DNA of 64,000 nt, from assembly GCA_013433145.1 (NCBI GenBank), contig CM024181.1, positions 7,688,001 through 7,752,000 on the forward strand, in the 5' to 3' direction. The position numbers and the translations under genes are program-made. Under the pieces are notes generated by a model that was not told where the DNA came from, did no database searches, and saw only the letters and a program-made list of their open reading frames with translations. The first letter of the stretch is position 1; every line of letters starts with the position of its first letter. This document shows positions 15,522 through 29,486 of the stretch, piece by piece. Source of the stretch: Ascaris suum (Eukaryota; Nematoda; Chromadorea; Rhabditida; Ascarididae).

Positions 15522-18454
15522 TATATCATATTATCATATTATTATCATATTATCATATCAATTATCATATCCTAAATCATATCATATCCATATCCATATC
15601 ATAATCCTATCATATCTAAAATCATATCCATATCTATCATATCATTATTATATCTATATACCTATCTAATCATACATATCATAGCCTATTATCTCCATAT
15701 CTATCATATCATATCATATCATATCCCATATCTATTCTATCCATATCATATCATATCCATATCCTATCATATCCATATCATACATATCATATCATATCAT
15801 ATCCTATCCCATATCTATCATATCATATCATATCCTATCATATCATATCATATCATATCTATCATATCATATCCCATATCATATCATATCATCATATCAT
15901 ATCATATCATTCATATCATATCATATCATATATCCATATCATATCATATCATATCATATCATAATCATATATCATATCATATCATATCATATCATATCAT
16001 ATCATATCATATCATATCATATCATATCATATCATATCATATCATATCATATCATATCATATCATATCATCTATCATATCATATATATCAATATCATATC
16101 CATATCATATCATATCATATCATATCATATCATATCATATCATTCATATCATATCATATCATATCATATCATATCATATCATATCATATCATATCATATC
16201 AATCATATCATATCATATCATATCATATCATATCATATCATATCATATCATATCATATCATATCAATCATATCATATCATATCATATCATATCATATCAT
16301 ATCATATCATATCATATATATCATATCATATCATATCATATCATATCATATCATATCATATCATATCATATCATATCATATCATATCATATCATATCATA
16401 TCATATCATATCATATCCATATCATATCATATCATATCATATCATAAAATCATATCATATCATATCATATCATATCATATCATATCATATCATATCATAT
16501 CATATCATATCATATCATATCATATCATATCATATCATATCATATCATATCATATCATATCATTCATATCATATCATATCATATCATATCATATCATATC
16601 ATATCATATCATCATATCATATCATATCATATCATATCATATCATATCATATCATATCATATCATATCATATCATATCATATCATATCATATCATATCAT
16701 ATCATATCATATCATATCATATCATATCATATCATATCAATATATCATATCATATCATATCATATCATATCATATCATATCATATCATATCATATCATAT
16801 CATATCATATCATATCATATCATATCATATCATAATCATATCATATCATATCATATCATATCATATCATATCATATCATATCATATCATATCATATCATA
16901 TCATATCATATCATATCATATCATATCATATCATATCATATCATATCATATCATATCATATCATATCATATCATATCATATCATATCATATCATATCATA
17001 TCATATCATATCATATCATATCATATCATATCATATCATATCATATCATATCATATCATATCATATCATATCATATCATATCATATCATAAATATATATC
17101 ATATCCATATCATATCATATCATATCATATCATATCATATCATATCATATCATATCATATCATATCATATCATATCATATCATATCATATCATATCATAT
17201 CTATCATATCATATCATATCATATCATATCATATCATATCATATCATATCATATCATATCATATCATATCATATCATATCATATCATATCATATCATATC
17301 ATATCATATCATATCATATCATATCTATCATATCATATCATATCATATCCATATCATATCATATCATATCATATCATATCATATCATATCATATCATATC
17401 ATATCATATCATATCATATCATATCATATCATATCATATCATATCATATCATATCATATCATATCATATCATATCATATCATATCATATCATATCATATC
17501 ATATCATATCATATCTCATATCATATCATATCATATCATATCATATCATATCATCATCATATCATATCATATCATATCATATATCATATCATATCATATC
17601 ATATCATATCATATCATATCATATCATATCATATCATATCATATCATATCATATCATATATCATATCATATCATATCATATCATATCATATCATATCATA
17701 TATCATATCATATATCATATCATATCATATCATATCATATCATATCATATCATATCATATCATATCATATCATATCATATCATATCATATCATATCATAT
17801 CATATCATATCATATCATATCATATCATATCATATCATATCATATCATATATCATATCATATCATATATCATATCATATCATATCATATCATATCATATC
17901 ATATCATATCATATCATATCATATCATATCATATCATATCATATCATATCATATCATATCATATCATATCATATCATATCATATCATATCATATCATATC
18001 ATATATCATATCATATCATATATCATATCATATCATATCATATCATATCATATCATATCATATCATATCATATCATATCATATCATATCATATCATATCA
18101 TATCATATCATATCATATCATATCATATCATATCATATCATATCATATCATATCATATCATATCATATCATATCATATCATATCATATCATATCATATCA
18201 TATCATATCATATCATATCATATCATATCATATCATATCATATCATATCATATCATATCATATCATATCATATCATATCATATCATATCATATCATATAT
18301 CATATCATATCATATCATATCATATCATATCATATCATATCATATCATATCATATCATATCATATCATATCATATATCATATCATATCATATCATATCAT
18401 ATCATATCATATCATATCATTCATATCATATCATAATCATAATCATATCATATC
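15522..18454. repeat. (ATATC)n pentanucleotide satellite, about 2.9 kb
   Basis: A tandem array of the five-base unit ATATC. The left 450 bp is degenerate, with CCATATC, TATC and ATTATC variants. From about 15,965 it is almost pure, broken only by rare indels such as ATATATC, ATCATC and AATC. It ends abruptly at about 18,454 before unique sequence. The gradient from degenerate to pure suggests growth and homogenisation on the right side. Its length may be limited by the assembly. Confidence 0.98.
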
Positions 18455-21400
18455 GCAGTGGAGTGAAGACAACAACGTTTAAAAGATAATCGGTGCTCCT
18501 GTCACCAGCCTTAATTGACACGAATCGTGATGTTTTACGAAGGAATTTAATGAGACTGATAATCGAGTTTACTTCATCAAGAAAGATAATTTTTGCTAGT
18601 TGTTCTGATGCGAAATTATATGAAATGCCCCTTCTTTAAATCCGCCCCTCCCCCTCCCCGCCCCCCCCCCCCACTAGTAGGGTTGACTGAATATGTCGTC
18701 GTTTCTGATTTTATACGAGCAATACTTCCTGAACATCTGTTCTTGATGACGTTATTGTGGTCACATCTTTCAAAAGTATTAGATTTGACAAGGTAATTTT
18801 GCGTTAAATTTGTCTTGCTCTCTTGTGCAGTAGTTAAACCTCATTTCATATTTTGCAGTCTAAAATTGTATTTGATATTTTCAAAACTTTTTTCTAAAAA
18901 TTTTTTAAAATATTTCTCATTGAGTCAAAGTACCATGCATGATTTCAGATCGTTTCGATATGTTAACTGCTAAAGATCATCTCAAAAATTGCTCCCCTGG
19001 AAAGATAATTTTAGAGGGAAAAGAGGATAACTGGAACTATCAACAACAAATACATCTTCTTAAACAAGGATAGATGAAAGATCAGAAATAGGATAAAATT
19101 CAAAAGAACCTCCAGCTTCTATTCTAAGTAATAATCGCAATTGTAGTTCAAAGTAATGAAATGTTGTCTTTATGCGGAAAAAAAATTTTTTTTCAACAGG
19201 AAAAATGAACTGATAGCATCAAACTAGCAACATGTATAAGAATGTAGAAATAATCTTTTCAGAAACTTTCAATTTTCTCAGCACTCATAAATTGCGACTT
19301 TTATTTTTGAATTTTGTTGTTGCAATATTTTATGCAAAAATTTTATGCAATTATTTATTTATTTCTAATACTACTTACTTTGTATATTTTGTGCTTATTG
19401 TTCGGACTTTATATAGAAATATTCAAAGGATTTTGAATCGAAAGAATAAGAAATAAATATTCATAATCAACATGAATTTATGAAACATTCATGAAAAATC
19501 AGAAGAATTATAAAAGAGAACAATGTAGATGCTTTTAAATTTTATGCTAATAAATTTTGCTTACTAATTTGCATATATTAATTTTCTATTTTAGAGAAAA
19601 TATTAATTGTTGAAGACAATTATGCAACTATAAACCAAAAATGCAAATATTTTATGAAAATATTAAAGATTTATTTTTAGCATTTTTGATTCTCTTTAAT
19701 TATTCAAATACTACCTTATTCTCAAAAATCATAAGAAACTGAAATTTATTAAAATCTTTCCAAAAATTATTCAATAAAAAATTGCTTAAATGTTTCGACA
19801 CTTATAAATAAATGATGAAGGATAAAATTTTAAATAGTAGAAATAGGATTAATTTCTAGTGATATGAATGACTGAAGCTTCTTTAATCATTCACGGTTAC
19901 ATTATATAGACTGCCAGATTTTTATATGATAACGCGAACAGAGTTACGCGAACAATTTTAAGTTCGATCGCTTGTATTCTTTTTTCCACTTATTCCTTAA
20001 AATTAAGCAGTAAGCTACAAATATTCTTTAAAATTTAACTCGATGATGCTGAATTATTTGCAGTTGTTGTTGCAACTTTATAATAGTTTCATTATTTACT
20101 TATTATTTATATTTTTATTCACTCTTTTATATAAATGAATATTTACTATTTTATTATACATTACTTACTTATTATTTTTGTTGTTATTTATTGCTTTGTT
20201 AAGCAGTAACTGTTGGTGTATTGTGTTATCTCTATAGATAGAAGATTTATCTTACCCAATAACATTTCTTTCCTTATTCAAGCAACCTTAATTACTTTAC
20301 AATAAACATTTTTACCACTCTATCGTTACTTGACAGATGTGAACCTATTTCTTTCAAGTTTTGATAACCTTCTAATTCGTTTTTTATGTTCTTTCGAAAA
20401 TGCTCTCATTTCTTATCTATGCCTTTCTTATCTATTATTATTGGCTCACTCTTTGTTAAGTCATTAATTAACGGGCTAATATCTTCACCTCGTTCAAGTT
20501 GAACGAATGAAAACGGTGGGAATATGAAGTGGGCAATTCATGAAAGAAAAGAAAAGGCGATGTTTTATGGTCTATGCAATGTGCAACGTTCAATGAGAGA
20601 ATCACGATGTGATTATCGTTTCCGGTATTCATCTATCAATGCATCGACCGATCAATCGGTCATGTTAGTTCTCTATTTGACTGTCTATTTTTAGTGTAGA
20701 CCATTCACTCGGACAGGAGACTTGATTGCCACCGGCTACCGGTTCATAAAGTTTACAAGACAACCGGCTCATTCGTTGTGGCGCTGTGGCATCTCTCTTT
20801 ATTCGAATCTATTTGTTCGAAATGTTTTCATTTGTTTGTTTTAGGGGCTTTTTTGCTCTTTTTTTTCCCCAAACCTCTTACGATCTTTACCACAGCTCCA
20901 GAATGTGAGACCAGTTTATGTTACTTTACTCTTTCGATGGAGCCTTTCGAGTATCGACTAAGTGATGATGAGAAGATTTGATGTCCACTGAAATTACAAA
21001 CTACCAAAGACGTCCAAGATTTATTCATTCTCGATTTAATTGCTCATGTCATTTTTCTGCCTCTGTCGTCGTTCATTCACTTCCATCAAGTACTATTGTG
21101 CATTGATGGACAAGTGTGCATCCCTCTAAGACGTTAAATATGCATTTAAAAACCCCATATGTATTATAAAAATTCCATATTTTCTTCGTTATCATAGCCT
21201 TTCACAAAGCGCATAATGCTGAATTTGCGTCTGTGCGTCTATTTTCTGCGTCCGTCTGTTTGACTGATAATTCCAAGCCCGGAATCACTGAAATTAATTT
21301 AGAAGTTGTTTGGCATAACCTTCTCTATGAAATTTCAAGTTTAATCAAGAATCTATAAAATGGGCACTTAACGAGGCCAAAAACCTGTATGCATTTAGCC

Positions 21401-24400
21401 ATCGATCAGGTTTATTTTGCACCATCAGCATTGTAAGCAGAATCATGCATATGTGATTGTGGGTGCACTAGAATTTTGGTTCCTCCATATTTCATAGTTT
21501 ATTCAAAACTGATTTAAAGTTGTTACTCTCGAGAATTGAATCTAAAAAAACGCATAATGTGCTCTCTCTTCTTCTTATTCTTCTCCGCTTTTTATTTTTC
21601 TGTTGTTTGTTTTAAGTGTCGAAATTTGTCTATAATCATCGCTTACGAACAATTTCACTTATCATTCAATTTTTTTTTCATTGCTGAATTTTTTTTCATT
21701 TTCTATATTTTTCAACAAATTCATCTTTGAGCGTTTATTTTTTCCAATTTTTACAACAAAACGGAAAAACTAATCTATTAATGAATCGTTGCAATAATAA
21801 TCAATCACTGATTTTATCATTGCTTATTAAGATTTTCTGAAAAATGCAATGCAATAAATGATACAATAAGGCAATATAAGAATGAATACAATAATGCAAA
21901 TAATGCAATTCGCTCATTTGTACGATTCAATTGAACGTTTGCTATTGCATTTCCGTTTAATTGCTTTTTCTTTATTATCATGAAATGTTGAAACGATAAA
22001 ATTGCATTGATGATTTTCAATTTTAGTGAAACTCAAAATGCAGTATTTGAGCCAGAGACATTTTTAAAATATTGCAATATTTATTATTCGATCAAATTAA
22101 ATCCTAATTTATAAATTGAGTGATTAAGTTGATCTTTGAATTGATAGAATTTTAGTTTTGAATTGAAAATTTTAAATGCACAAAATATTCCACTCAATAG
22201 AATTAAATGAAATAGGGAAATGAAATATATTCGACCAATGAAAATTTTCGATGAAAATTTCAATCATTATTGCGATATTATTTAGTCAATTAATATTCAA
22301 ATGAAATTTTCGAAATGTTTAGTTTCATATTGAGGTGAAATTTTCCACTCACGATCACAAATCTATTTTCAAGTCTTTTCAAGTCTCACTTAAATTTTAT
22401 TCTCTATCACTTGTATAGGTAAAATCTTGACTTTCATAAAATTATTTCTAGCTAGTAATTTTTTATGCAAATGATAGATGAGAAAAAGAGCAAACATCTC
22501 TTCGTAAAATACTCCTATAAAAGGTAAATATGATAATTATTGGAGAAAAATCGCATAAATATTCATAAATGTATAAATAGTCATTTTTTTAATCATTAAA
22601 ATGAATAAAAGAAATATTAGAGACATTAAATGTTCAACATAAACTTATCATTTATTAGAATTTATTAATACTCTATGAAGTTTCAATTTTTATCTAAAAT
22701 ACCTCTATAAGAATATTAAAGGTGAACATAAAGATATATTACGCGTTGATGTCTAATATATTATAGTTTACCACTTTAATTTCATCTCATATTTTATAAG
22801 TAAATACTATCAGAAATTTTATTCCATAATGCGTCATCTATGACGAATAATGTTTATATGTATATTTCATTTTAGCGCTAAATCGAGATAGTAAACACGT
22901 TGAATGATAGAGCGTGATGATATCAATTAGTGGAACGAAAAAGAGAATCTCTATGAAAACATCGGAATATTTTAGGATTGTTACTACGCCAATAAAATGA
23001 TAAAATTTTAAAAGCAAGATTAACAATCAAAATAAAGTTTCGTGCTAAGAAATAAAAATAAAGACACGCTAAGAAAAAATTATAACGACTAAATCGATGC
23101 TGATATAAAAGTATGATTATTGAATAAAGATTATGGGTTATCATGGAATAGATGACAAATAGTGGAAAAATTCATGCTTAGCCGAATCATCTATGTGAGC
23201 ATTATGGATTTTGTGAAACTGTCTTTAGAATGTTCTATGAGGAAACCATTTTTTTTTTTTTTTTTTGCAAAAGCTTTGCAAATGAGATAATTTTTGCAAG
23301 TATTTTTGCAAAAATCAAGAGCATTTTTGCAATGTTATTCAAAAGTGAACATTGCATATAGAAGAGAATAAACGGAAATAAAACTAGAAAATAAAAAAAT
23401 AAATATTACAAGAAACGTTCATACTGAATCAATGAAAAATGGCAAGCGTATAGAAAATTCTATATTCAGCTGCCGTTGCACTTGAGGGTCACAAACCCAT
23501 TTCATTGGTATTTTATAATGGTTATATTCGCAAGTTTATCGTATGATCAGTGCATCGGTCAACGTTTCAATGGTCATTCTATTTTTTTCTTTCAGCTGTT
23601 TCAATTAATAATGTCGCTTCAAGAGTCGCACAAAAATGATGACAATATGAAAGAGTCATTGCTAAACGTGCGATCTAATATATTATGGTAAACTTCGTTT
23701 CATTATTCTTTTATAAGTTCTTGAAAATGAAAATAAAGATCAGTAAATTGATGGTCATTGTGAAAATGTTTCTGACACTTATTGGTCATTATGGGGATGT
23801 TTTTGACATTTATTGGTCATTTGGAATGTTTAGGTCAGTGAAATATTTGACAAACTTTTGAATGTATCGAGCTTTTTTTTTCTATTGTTTGTGCGGGAGT
23901 ATTAGCTCTTAGCAAATTTTCCTAATAGAGTGGTCAAAATTTCCGCAAGCAGATGTCGGTTCTCTTCGCTCAACTACCAATTTCTTTGAATAACTCTAAA
24001 ATAATGCTTCAAAAAAAATGTTTAAATATTTGACAAAGCATTAATAGTTTTGCGCAACTCTCGAATCCATTTTAAATTGTCTTTGAAAATCGCTTCGAAT
24101 TATTCTGCGAAAATATTGGCGAATACACTTTAAGGTGCAGAGAAATGTGCTAAAATATTTTAGAATCCTTATATCTTCCTCCTTGTTGCTAAAGAGTCTT
24201 CCTCTCCGCATCACACCAGTCTTTTGATAGGAGAAGTCATTTTCTTCTCTTCATTTCCTTCGCAACACATCCTCAGGGGTTCCCACCTTCTCTTCCGGCT
24301 CCTCTAACTCCCTCATTTCCCCTGATCCTCCCAAGAAAGAATGGGCGAGAGCATTCTGCTGTGCAACGCTCACTAATTCTTAAAAACGTTTACCATTCCT

Positions 24401-24451
24401 TAACTTATCAATAAAATCGGCATCATTGCGCTCACTTAGATTTGTCGTTCC
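18455..24451. other. AT-rich DNA without recognisable gene
   Basis: Reading frames here are short and dominated by Phe, Leu, Ile and Asn. I found no domain, no consistent exon chain and no RNA gene. A 12-base C run lies at 18661-18672. The stretch from 20.4 to 21.1 kb is slightly less AT-rich and could hold unrecognised exons. Confidence 0.5.
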
Positions 24452-24491
24452 TTGCAGGAGATCATTTTCTTAGCTGCTAATATTCGAATTT

Positions 24492-24704
24492 TTAATTTCG
24501 TTTCTCCTCATTGGCGAAAAAGTCGGAGAGGGACGGTAGAGGCAGAGGAGAAAGGAACGACGGAGAAGAGGAGGAAAGAGAGGAGGATGGGGAGGAAGAG
24601 TGACCTATCCTATTCCGACAATGAGAGAAAGAAGGGATGGTGGTCATAACCTCCATTCTCTCGGTCACCTCCTCGAACAGTTCCCGCTTTTCATCCATGT
24701 CCAT
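24492..24704 (-). CDS. Weak open reading frame, Ser/Pro-rich, unidentified
   Basis: A minus-strand frame begins MDMDEKRELFEEVTERM, a charged and protein-like start, and runs into a Ser/Pro/Leu low-complexity tract made by a polypyrimidine stretch. I see no domain, and internal GT sites after GAG codons could be donors of a first exon. The purine/pyrimidine strand asymmetry alone could produce such a frame. This is a possibility only, not a supported gene. Confidence 0.15.
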   Translation of the reverse strand: MDMDEKRELFEEVTERMEVMTTIPSFSHCRNRIGHSSSPSSSLSSSSPSFLSPLPLPSLSDFFANEEKRN

Positions 24705-25479
24705 TTATGAAAGAGCTTTATTTAAAAAAAAAAAAAAATATTTCCGATATTCATCAATTTCCTTAGACATTTTGTGGTATTTGAAACGATCATCAACCTT
24801 CGGAAAGTCGAATGATTTGGCAATTGATATATTTCTTCCTTCTTTTGCATCTAATTTAGAAGATAATTTCAATTATCAAATTGCCTTTGATGTATTTCAT
24901 TTCCAAACGTTTAGTACTATTGTATTCCTATTTATTTCTTTTCAAAATTATTATTATTTTCTACAAAACATCTTTCAAAAATTCCTTAAATCATCATATC
25001 AAACGCTCAATATTTTTCTAATATTTCATTTTTCATCTATAAATCATATCATTTAACTTTTTAAATGCGTTTTTTTTGTAAGTTACTTCTCAAATCTACT
25101 TTGTGGTACTTTCAATATTTTCGCGCAATATAAGCAATAGCAGTAAGAGTTCTTTCTTTTTTTTAGGGAGGGGGAAAAAGGTGGAGTATGTGAAGAGGGA
25201 GAGAAGATAATTTGGTCATCCCATACGTGACCTGTTTTTTTTTTTCTAAATTCGTTATATTTCATCATTATCTACATAAATTTTCCACGCGTACACAAAT
25301 CATGAATGCTATAGATTTATTTTTCTGCCATAACTAAAACAATATGATATAGTGATGATGAAATGTACTTAATATTAAATTTACATATAAAGCAGCATAA
25401 AGAATTTCGAAATGAATAATCTTTCAAAGTTTATAGTTATACTTTAAAATACTCTTATAAAACCCTCAAATATACTCAC

Positions 25480-26150
25480 ATCCATCATCGTCGTGTTGTA
25501 GCTAGTGGAGCTCTAGGTGTCGAAGCTATCGATCCACTATATAGAGCTGGAGATGCTCGCTTTGCTCCTTCGAATAGGCTTCAAAATTGTTCTTGAATTT
25601 ATCAAGATGGGCTTCTGGAGACATCTTGCAGCTCACTGTAGCCATAGTTCTTCACTAGAATCTCAATGACTTGCCTCTATTTTCGGCCATCTGAATACCA
25701 GGAAGTCCTGAAACATTCAGTCAAATCAATCCCAAGTCTTATTATAGAGGTTGTGCAAGAATTCTCTACACTCCAGAATCTTGCTTACCTGTGGTCCGAA
25801 AAAGGCATCGCCTTTAATCTTTTATCAGTTTGTTTAGATAGGAAAATTAAAAGGTATTTAAAGCGCGCCGGCTGCTTATCTCGACCTACTGCTCGTTGTT
25901 TGACAAGGTCCAGTGTGATGTGCAATGATAGCATCAGTATCATTCGAGAGTCAGTCAGTAGTTTCCATTTGATATTGTTTCCTCTCCATATTGAACTCGG
26001 TCCATGAAGCAAGCCTGGCCTGTCGCAGTGCGCCTTGACTTTCCTACTGCCCCAAAGGCAAAGAAAATGAGGAAACTTGACGAACTCGCTCTGTAGACCC
26101 ATCAGAAAAAATTTTAAGTTTCTTAAAGTCTGATTTATCAAGCCTTAAAG
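25480..26150 (-). pseudogene. Decayed copy of a repeated arthropod-type protein family (transposon-like)
   Basis: On the minus strand, starting near 26,140, GLQSEFVKFPHFLCLWGSRK and the following IKWKLLTD and LHITLDLVKQ match a family repeated in many copies in arthropod genomes and usually annotated as hypothetical protein. Further down, FFGPQVSKILECREF, then VKNYGYSE, then MSPEAHLDKFKNNFEAYSKE appear in the right order. They are split by stops and frame changes: stops follow the ILECREF block, and another ends the frame near 25,530. The domain order supports one old insertion. I recall the family from memory and could not search for it. No terminal repeats were identified. Confidence 0.6.
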
Positions 26151-26178
26151 CATCCATCATAATTTTAGTGCTGTTGAA

Positions 26179-26193
26179 CCCCCCCCCCCCCCC
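26179..26193. repeat. Poly-C run (15 bases)
   Basis: Fifteen consecutive C bases just right of the decayed repeat-family copy. Confidence 0.95.
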
Positions 26194-26451
26194 AATATGT
26201 CTATCTTTTTTATATGTTTATCTTTTTCGCTTGATATTTATTTACATATTAATTTCTTTTGAAAACACCAGTAATGCTCTGAAAATATTCTTAGGGGTAG
26301 TATTTTTGAGCAAGCAAGCAACCTTCTTAACATATGGATATTCAGGTTATCCAGGTGTATACCTTATTCAGGTAAACAGGTATATGCCTTAATTAAGAAT
26401 TAATGAAATCAAACAAAAGATTATTGACCGACTCTTTCAAGATGTTTTCAG

Positions 26452-27789
26452 CAATGGACAAACCGAGAAGGATGTCGGCGAACCACTTCTTAGCAAAAAA
26501 ATCGCCACCTCAGCACAAACGAAGAAGAGACGTCCTCGGGAATTGGAAATTATTGATAGACCTATCGAATCGGCTACAGGACAGTGCAATACGTATGACG
26601 CTTCATTCGCAGGAGTGATGCCTCGAACACCACTTACACCAAGTACCATATTCAACTTCGAATTACCACATAGTCCTGGACTACCGGATAGTCCTGTTTA
26701 TGTTGAGACACATCCGAGGACGTTTTCATTTAAAAGAGTTAGTTTTAATCATTTATCAACAGTCCTCTTAGCGAATACCTTTTCCACTCGTTGGGTCTTA
26801 ACAGAAGCAGGAAATTGTCTTATCACGTCTATTTAGCCACATTTTTGTCATTGTATGATCACTTCCTTTGCGTTAGTAACAATTCGATGAGTTGCTTACA
26901 TGTCTTTTGTATTCACCTCGGCGGCGAGGTAGCGCAATTTCAGTGAGCCAATGCAGATATTGCCGTAATTTCCAAATTCAGGTCCGAGAGTGCTTATTTA
27001 TTTTTATGACCCTTGGAGAAGGGTTCTTTCTAGAAATGACATTTGAATCCATTGCTCGATATAACCCTCAAACGCTAACTCACTCTTAAATCTTGATCAA
27101 ATATGAATGTAATTTAACGACATCCATAAGCTTCTAATATCCTGGAAATCATCGAATTTTTTGCATAAATTATGGTTTTTATCACTTCTGTAAATTTGCA
27201 TATGCAAAGCATCGTGTGAAAATGCCGTTCCATGCGCACTTGTGTATGTTTATTGCCTCTTTAGCATTTCCAATAGGGCAATTGCTGATGCTAAAGTCGA
27301 GTATTTTGGTGAATATGGTATGCATCCAGTGGGTATAATGTTTACCTAGTGGCTACAGTGTTCACCTAATGAATAAAATGTGCATCTAGCAGGTACAGTG
27401 CGTACTAGTATTCGGATCTCATCACGACCTCCCACGACCAAAAAATCCTCCATCCCCGCGGGAAATTTGCTGTAACCAATCTCTCGCCCGCGAGTACCCC
27501 GTTGGCTTTCGTCATCTCTCTGCGAGATATAAGAAGCATAAATTTTTCGGCCGCAAGCTGAAAAAAAAAATTCTCCACTAAATCACAGAATAGGAGAAAA
27601 TTGGTGATGATATCTGTTGGAATGAGAAGTGCTGAAAGGCAAAGTGGCACACATGTTTTATCAGAGAAGCAAAAGTTTATCGTGAAAGATGATCTGAAGA
27701 TAATATGGAAGCAATTGGGAACCTCGACACGGGAACCCCCGCTCTCTCTGGAGCGCCCTAGCCGCCCAGCGAGTGACTCTGAGGAGTGA
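26452..27789 (+). CDS. Unidentified gene, last two exons (partial)
   Basis: Two exons are proposed. Exon A is 26452-26737. It follows a good GATGTTTTCAG acceptor, enters with one leading base (phase 2 upstream) and ends at AGA|GTTAGT in phase 0. Exon B is 27589-27789. It follows AAATCACAG, is in phase 0 and ends with TGA. Together they give about 162 residues. Exon A is basic near its start (TKKRRPRELE) and then has several Ser/Thr-Pro sites, for example MPRTPLTPSTIFNFELPHSP, as in targets of proline-directed kinases. Exon B continues with a charged stretch and a Pro/Arg-rich tail ending SRPASDSEE. Upstream exons were not found. I do not recognise the family; a nuclear regulatory protein is a guess from composition only. 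A second open frame overlaps exon A (26455-26618), but it is shorter and leads to no donor. Confidence 0.45.
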
Positions 27790-29212
27790 AATATCCCCCA
27801 GCGGGGACTCTTGTGTTGTCGAAAATCTCCTCTACCCCCGCGCGAATATGATGCATCATCTCACATGGCCGGACCCCCACCCAAACAGTAGTGTGTACCT
27901 AAGGGATACAGGTTGACTCCTTGTAGGATTTTTCACGCTAATCCTCATCTTCGGCACAAATTTTAGACGTTAAAGACTTCGAAAAAAAAAACAGACATAT
28001 TTCATATCGGTTAATTTCTCATTTTTCAGCAATTAAATAACAAAAAAAGAAACAACAAATCCTTTCTAGTATCTTTGTTCGAATGATTAGGTTTATTAAA
28101 ATCTAAAGGTATTTATTAAGGTTATTTTACTCTTTTTCAAAAAAAAAAAAAAAAACTCTAATAAAAAAAATAGTTGATTAAAATGAGCGGAATATAAGAG
28201 CGCATATTGTGCAAATTGCTCCATCAAGTTTTTCCATTTGCTATTATTGATGGGTTTTTTTTTTGTTGAATTTCTTATTTAATTCAGAAATAATGTTATG
28301 ATTTTTTTTTTGAAAGTTAATAAAATTTTATAATTCATTTCATTGATTTAATAAATATTATAAATTGATTATACTAATAAAGTAAATAGAATAAATTTAA
28401 AATAATTGTTTAATAATTCGATGAATGTTCATTCTCATTAAACAACGAATAAAATAAAATTAATTAAGGATGATGATTAGGTGGAGTTGCATGTAAAATT
28501 GCAGGTAAAATTGCAGGTAAAATTGCAGGTAGGATGCTCTCCGGAAGCAAAAAAAAAAACCATCTTTCATTGCTTTCAATGATAAATTGACGAATAATGA
28601 ATGCTATTTTAGAGTATCACTTTCAAATATTGAACGCTATATTTGCTCCCGATAGTTTCACTTAATTGTATGAAGAAAAAAAAAAACCCCCAAACAAGTG
28701 ATCTCTTTTACGTGCATCTTTTTTTTTGATTATATTGAACACTTTTACTTAATTGTTTTATTTGAATTATTATTTTAAATTAATATTTTTTCAATTAATA
28801 TACTTTTCATTCACTATTATCAATCATCGAAATTATGAATTGTTAAACTTGTTTAACGTGCACCTTCATATGGTATTTTCTTAGAATTTCTTGATTTAGA
28901 ACGAAGAAAACATCTATAAGATGCACCACAGCTGGAGTTGGGAAGGGGGGGAGGGAAGGAGGGAGGGGAAAGCGGAAAGATGGAGGTGAGAGAGGGGATG
29001 GAGGCGAAAACGCGAGAATAATGGTTTGTAGTGTGGAGAAATGAATAACTTTTCAACATTCATATGGATGGAAATTTCTCATCAAGTTGGCAAAAAAAAG
29101 TGGAAAAATCGGAAATTGCAAAAAAATCACCACAAAATATATTTTATATTTGAATTTATGAAATAAATAAATAAATAATATAAATATAAATATAAATATA
29201 TATAATAAATAA

Positions 29213-29217
<5 letters not shown>
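27790..29217. other. Intergenic stretch; GC-richer left end, splice-like tandem repeat
   Basis: 27.79-27.95 kb is unusually GC-rich for this window and may be the 3' UTR of the upstream gene. 28491-28532 holds a short tandem repeat described separately. The rest is AT-rich with homopolymers, and no coding exon was supported. Confidence 0.5.
28491..28532 (+). repeat. Tandem 13-mer joining TTGCAG acceptor and GTAAAA donor motifs
   Basis: The unit TTGCAGGTAAAA plus one base is repeated head to tail about three times. Each unit fuses a nematode-like 3' splice site with a 5' splice site (AG|GT). Confidence 0.85.

Positions 29218-29287
<70 letters not shown>
29218..29287. repeat. (TA)n microsatellite flanked by TAAA repeats
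   Basis: A pure TA run preceded by ATAAATAAAT-type units, about 200 bp upstream of the MFSD8-like start codon. Confidence 0.95.
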
Positions 29288-29291
<4 letters not shown>

Positions 29292-29486
29292 ACATTTATA
29301 TTTCAATCAAATTTATACATATGCGAATGAGAAATAACACCAATGTCATTTCCAAAGAGATTTTTATAGTGGCATAATCAAGAGTTGTATTCTGATTCCA
29401 AAAAAAAGATGAATTAATTGGAATTAAAATGATATATTAAAGTTCTCATAATATAATAGGTAGTTACATTATATAATGATTGAAAT

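Noticed and set aside
15522..18454. CRISPR-like or coding interpretation of the pentanucleotide array
   Set aside because: There are no spacers; it is a plain short tandem repeat.
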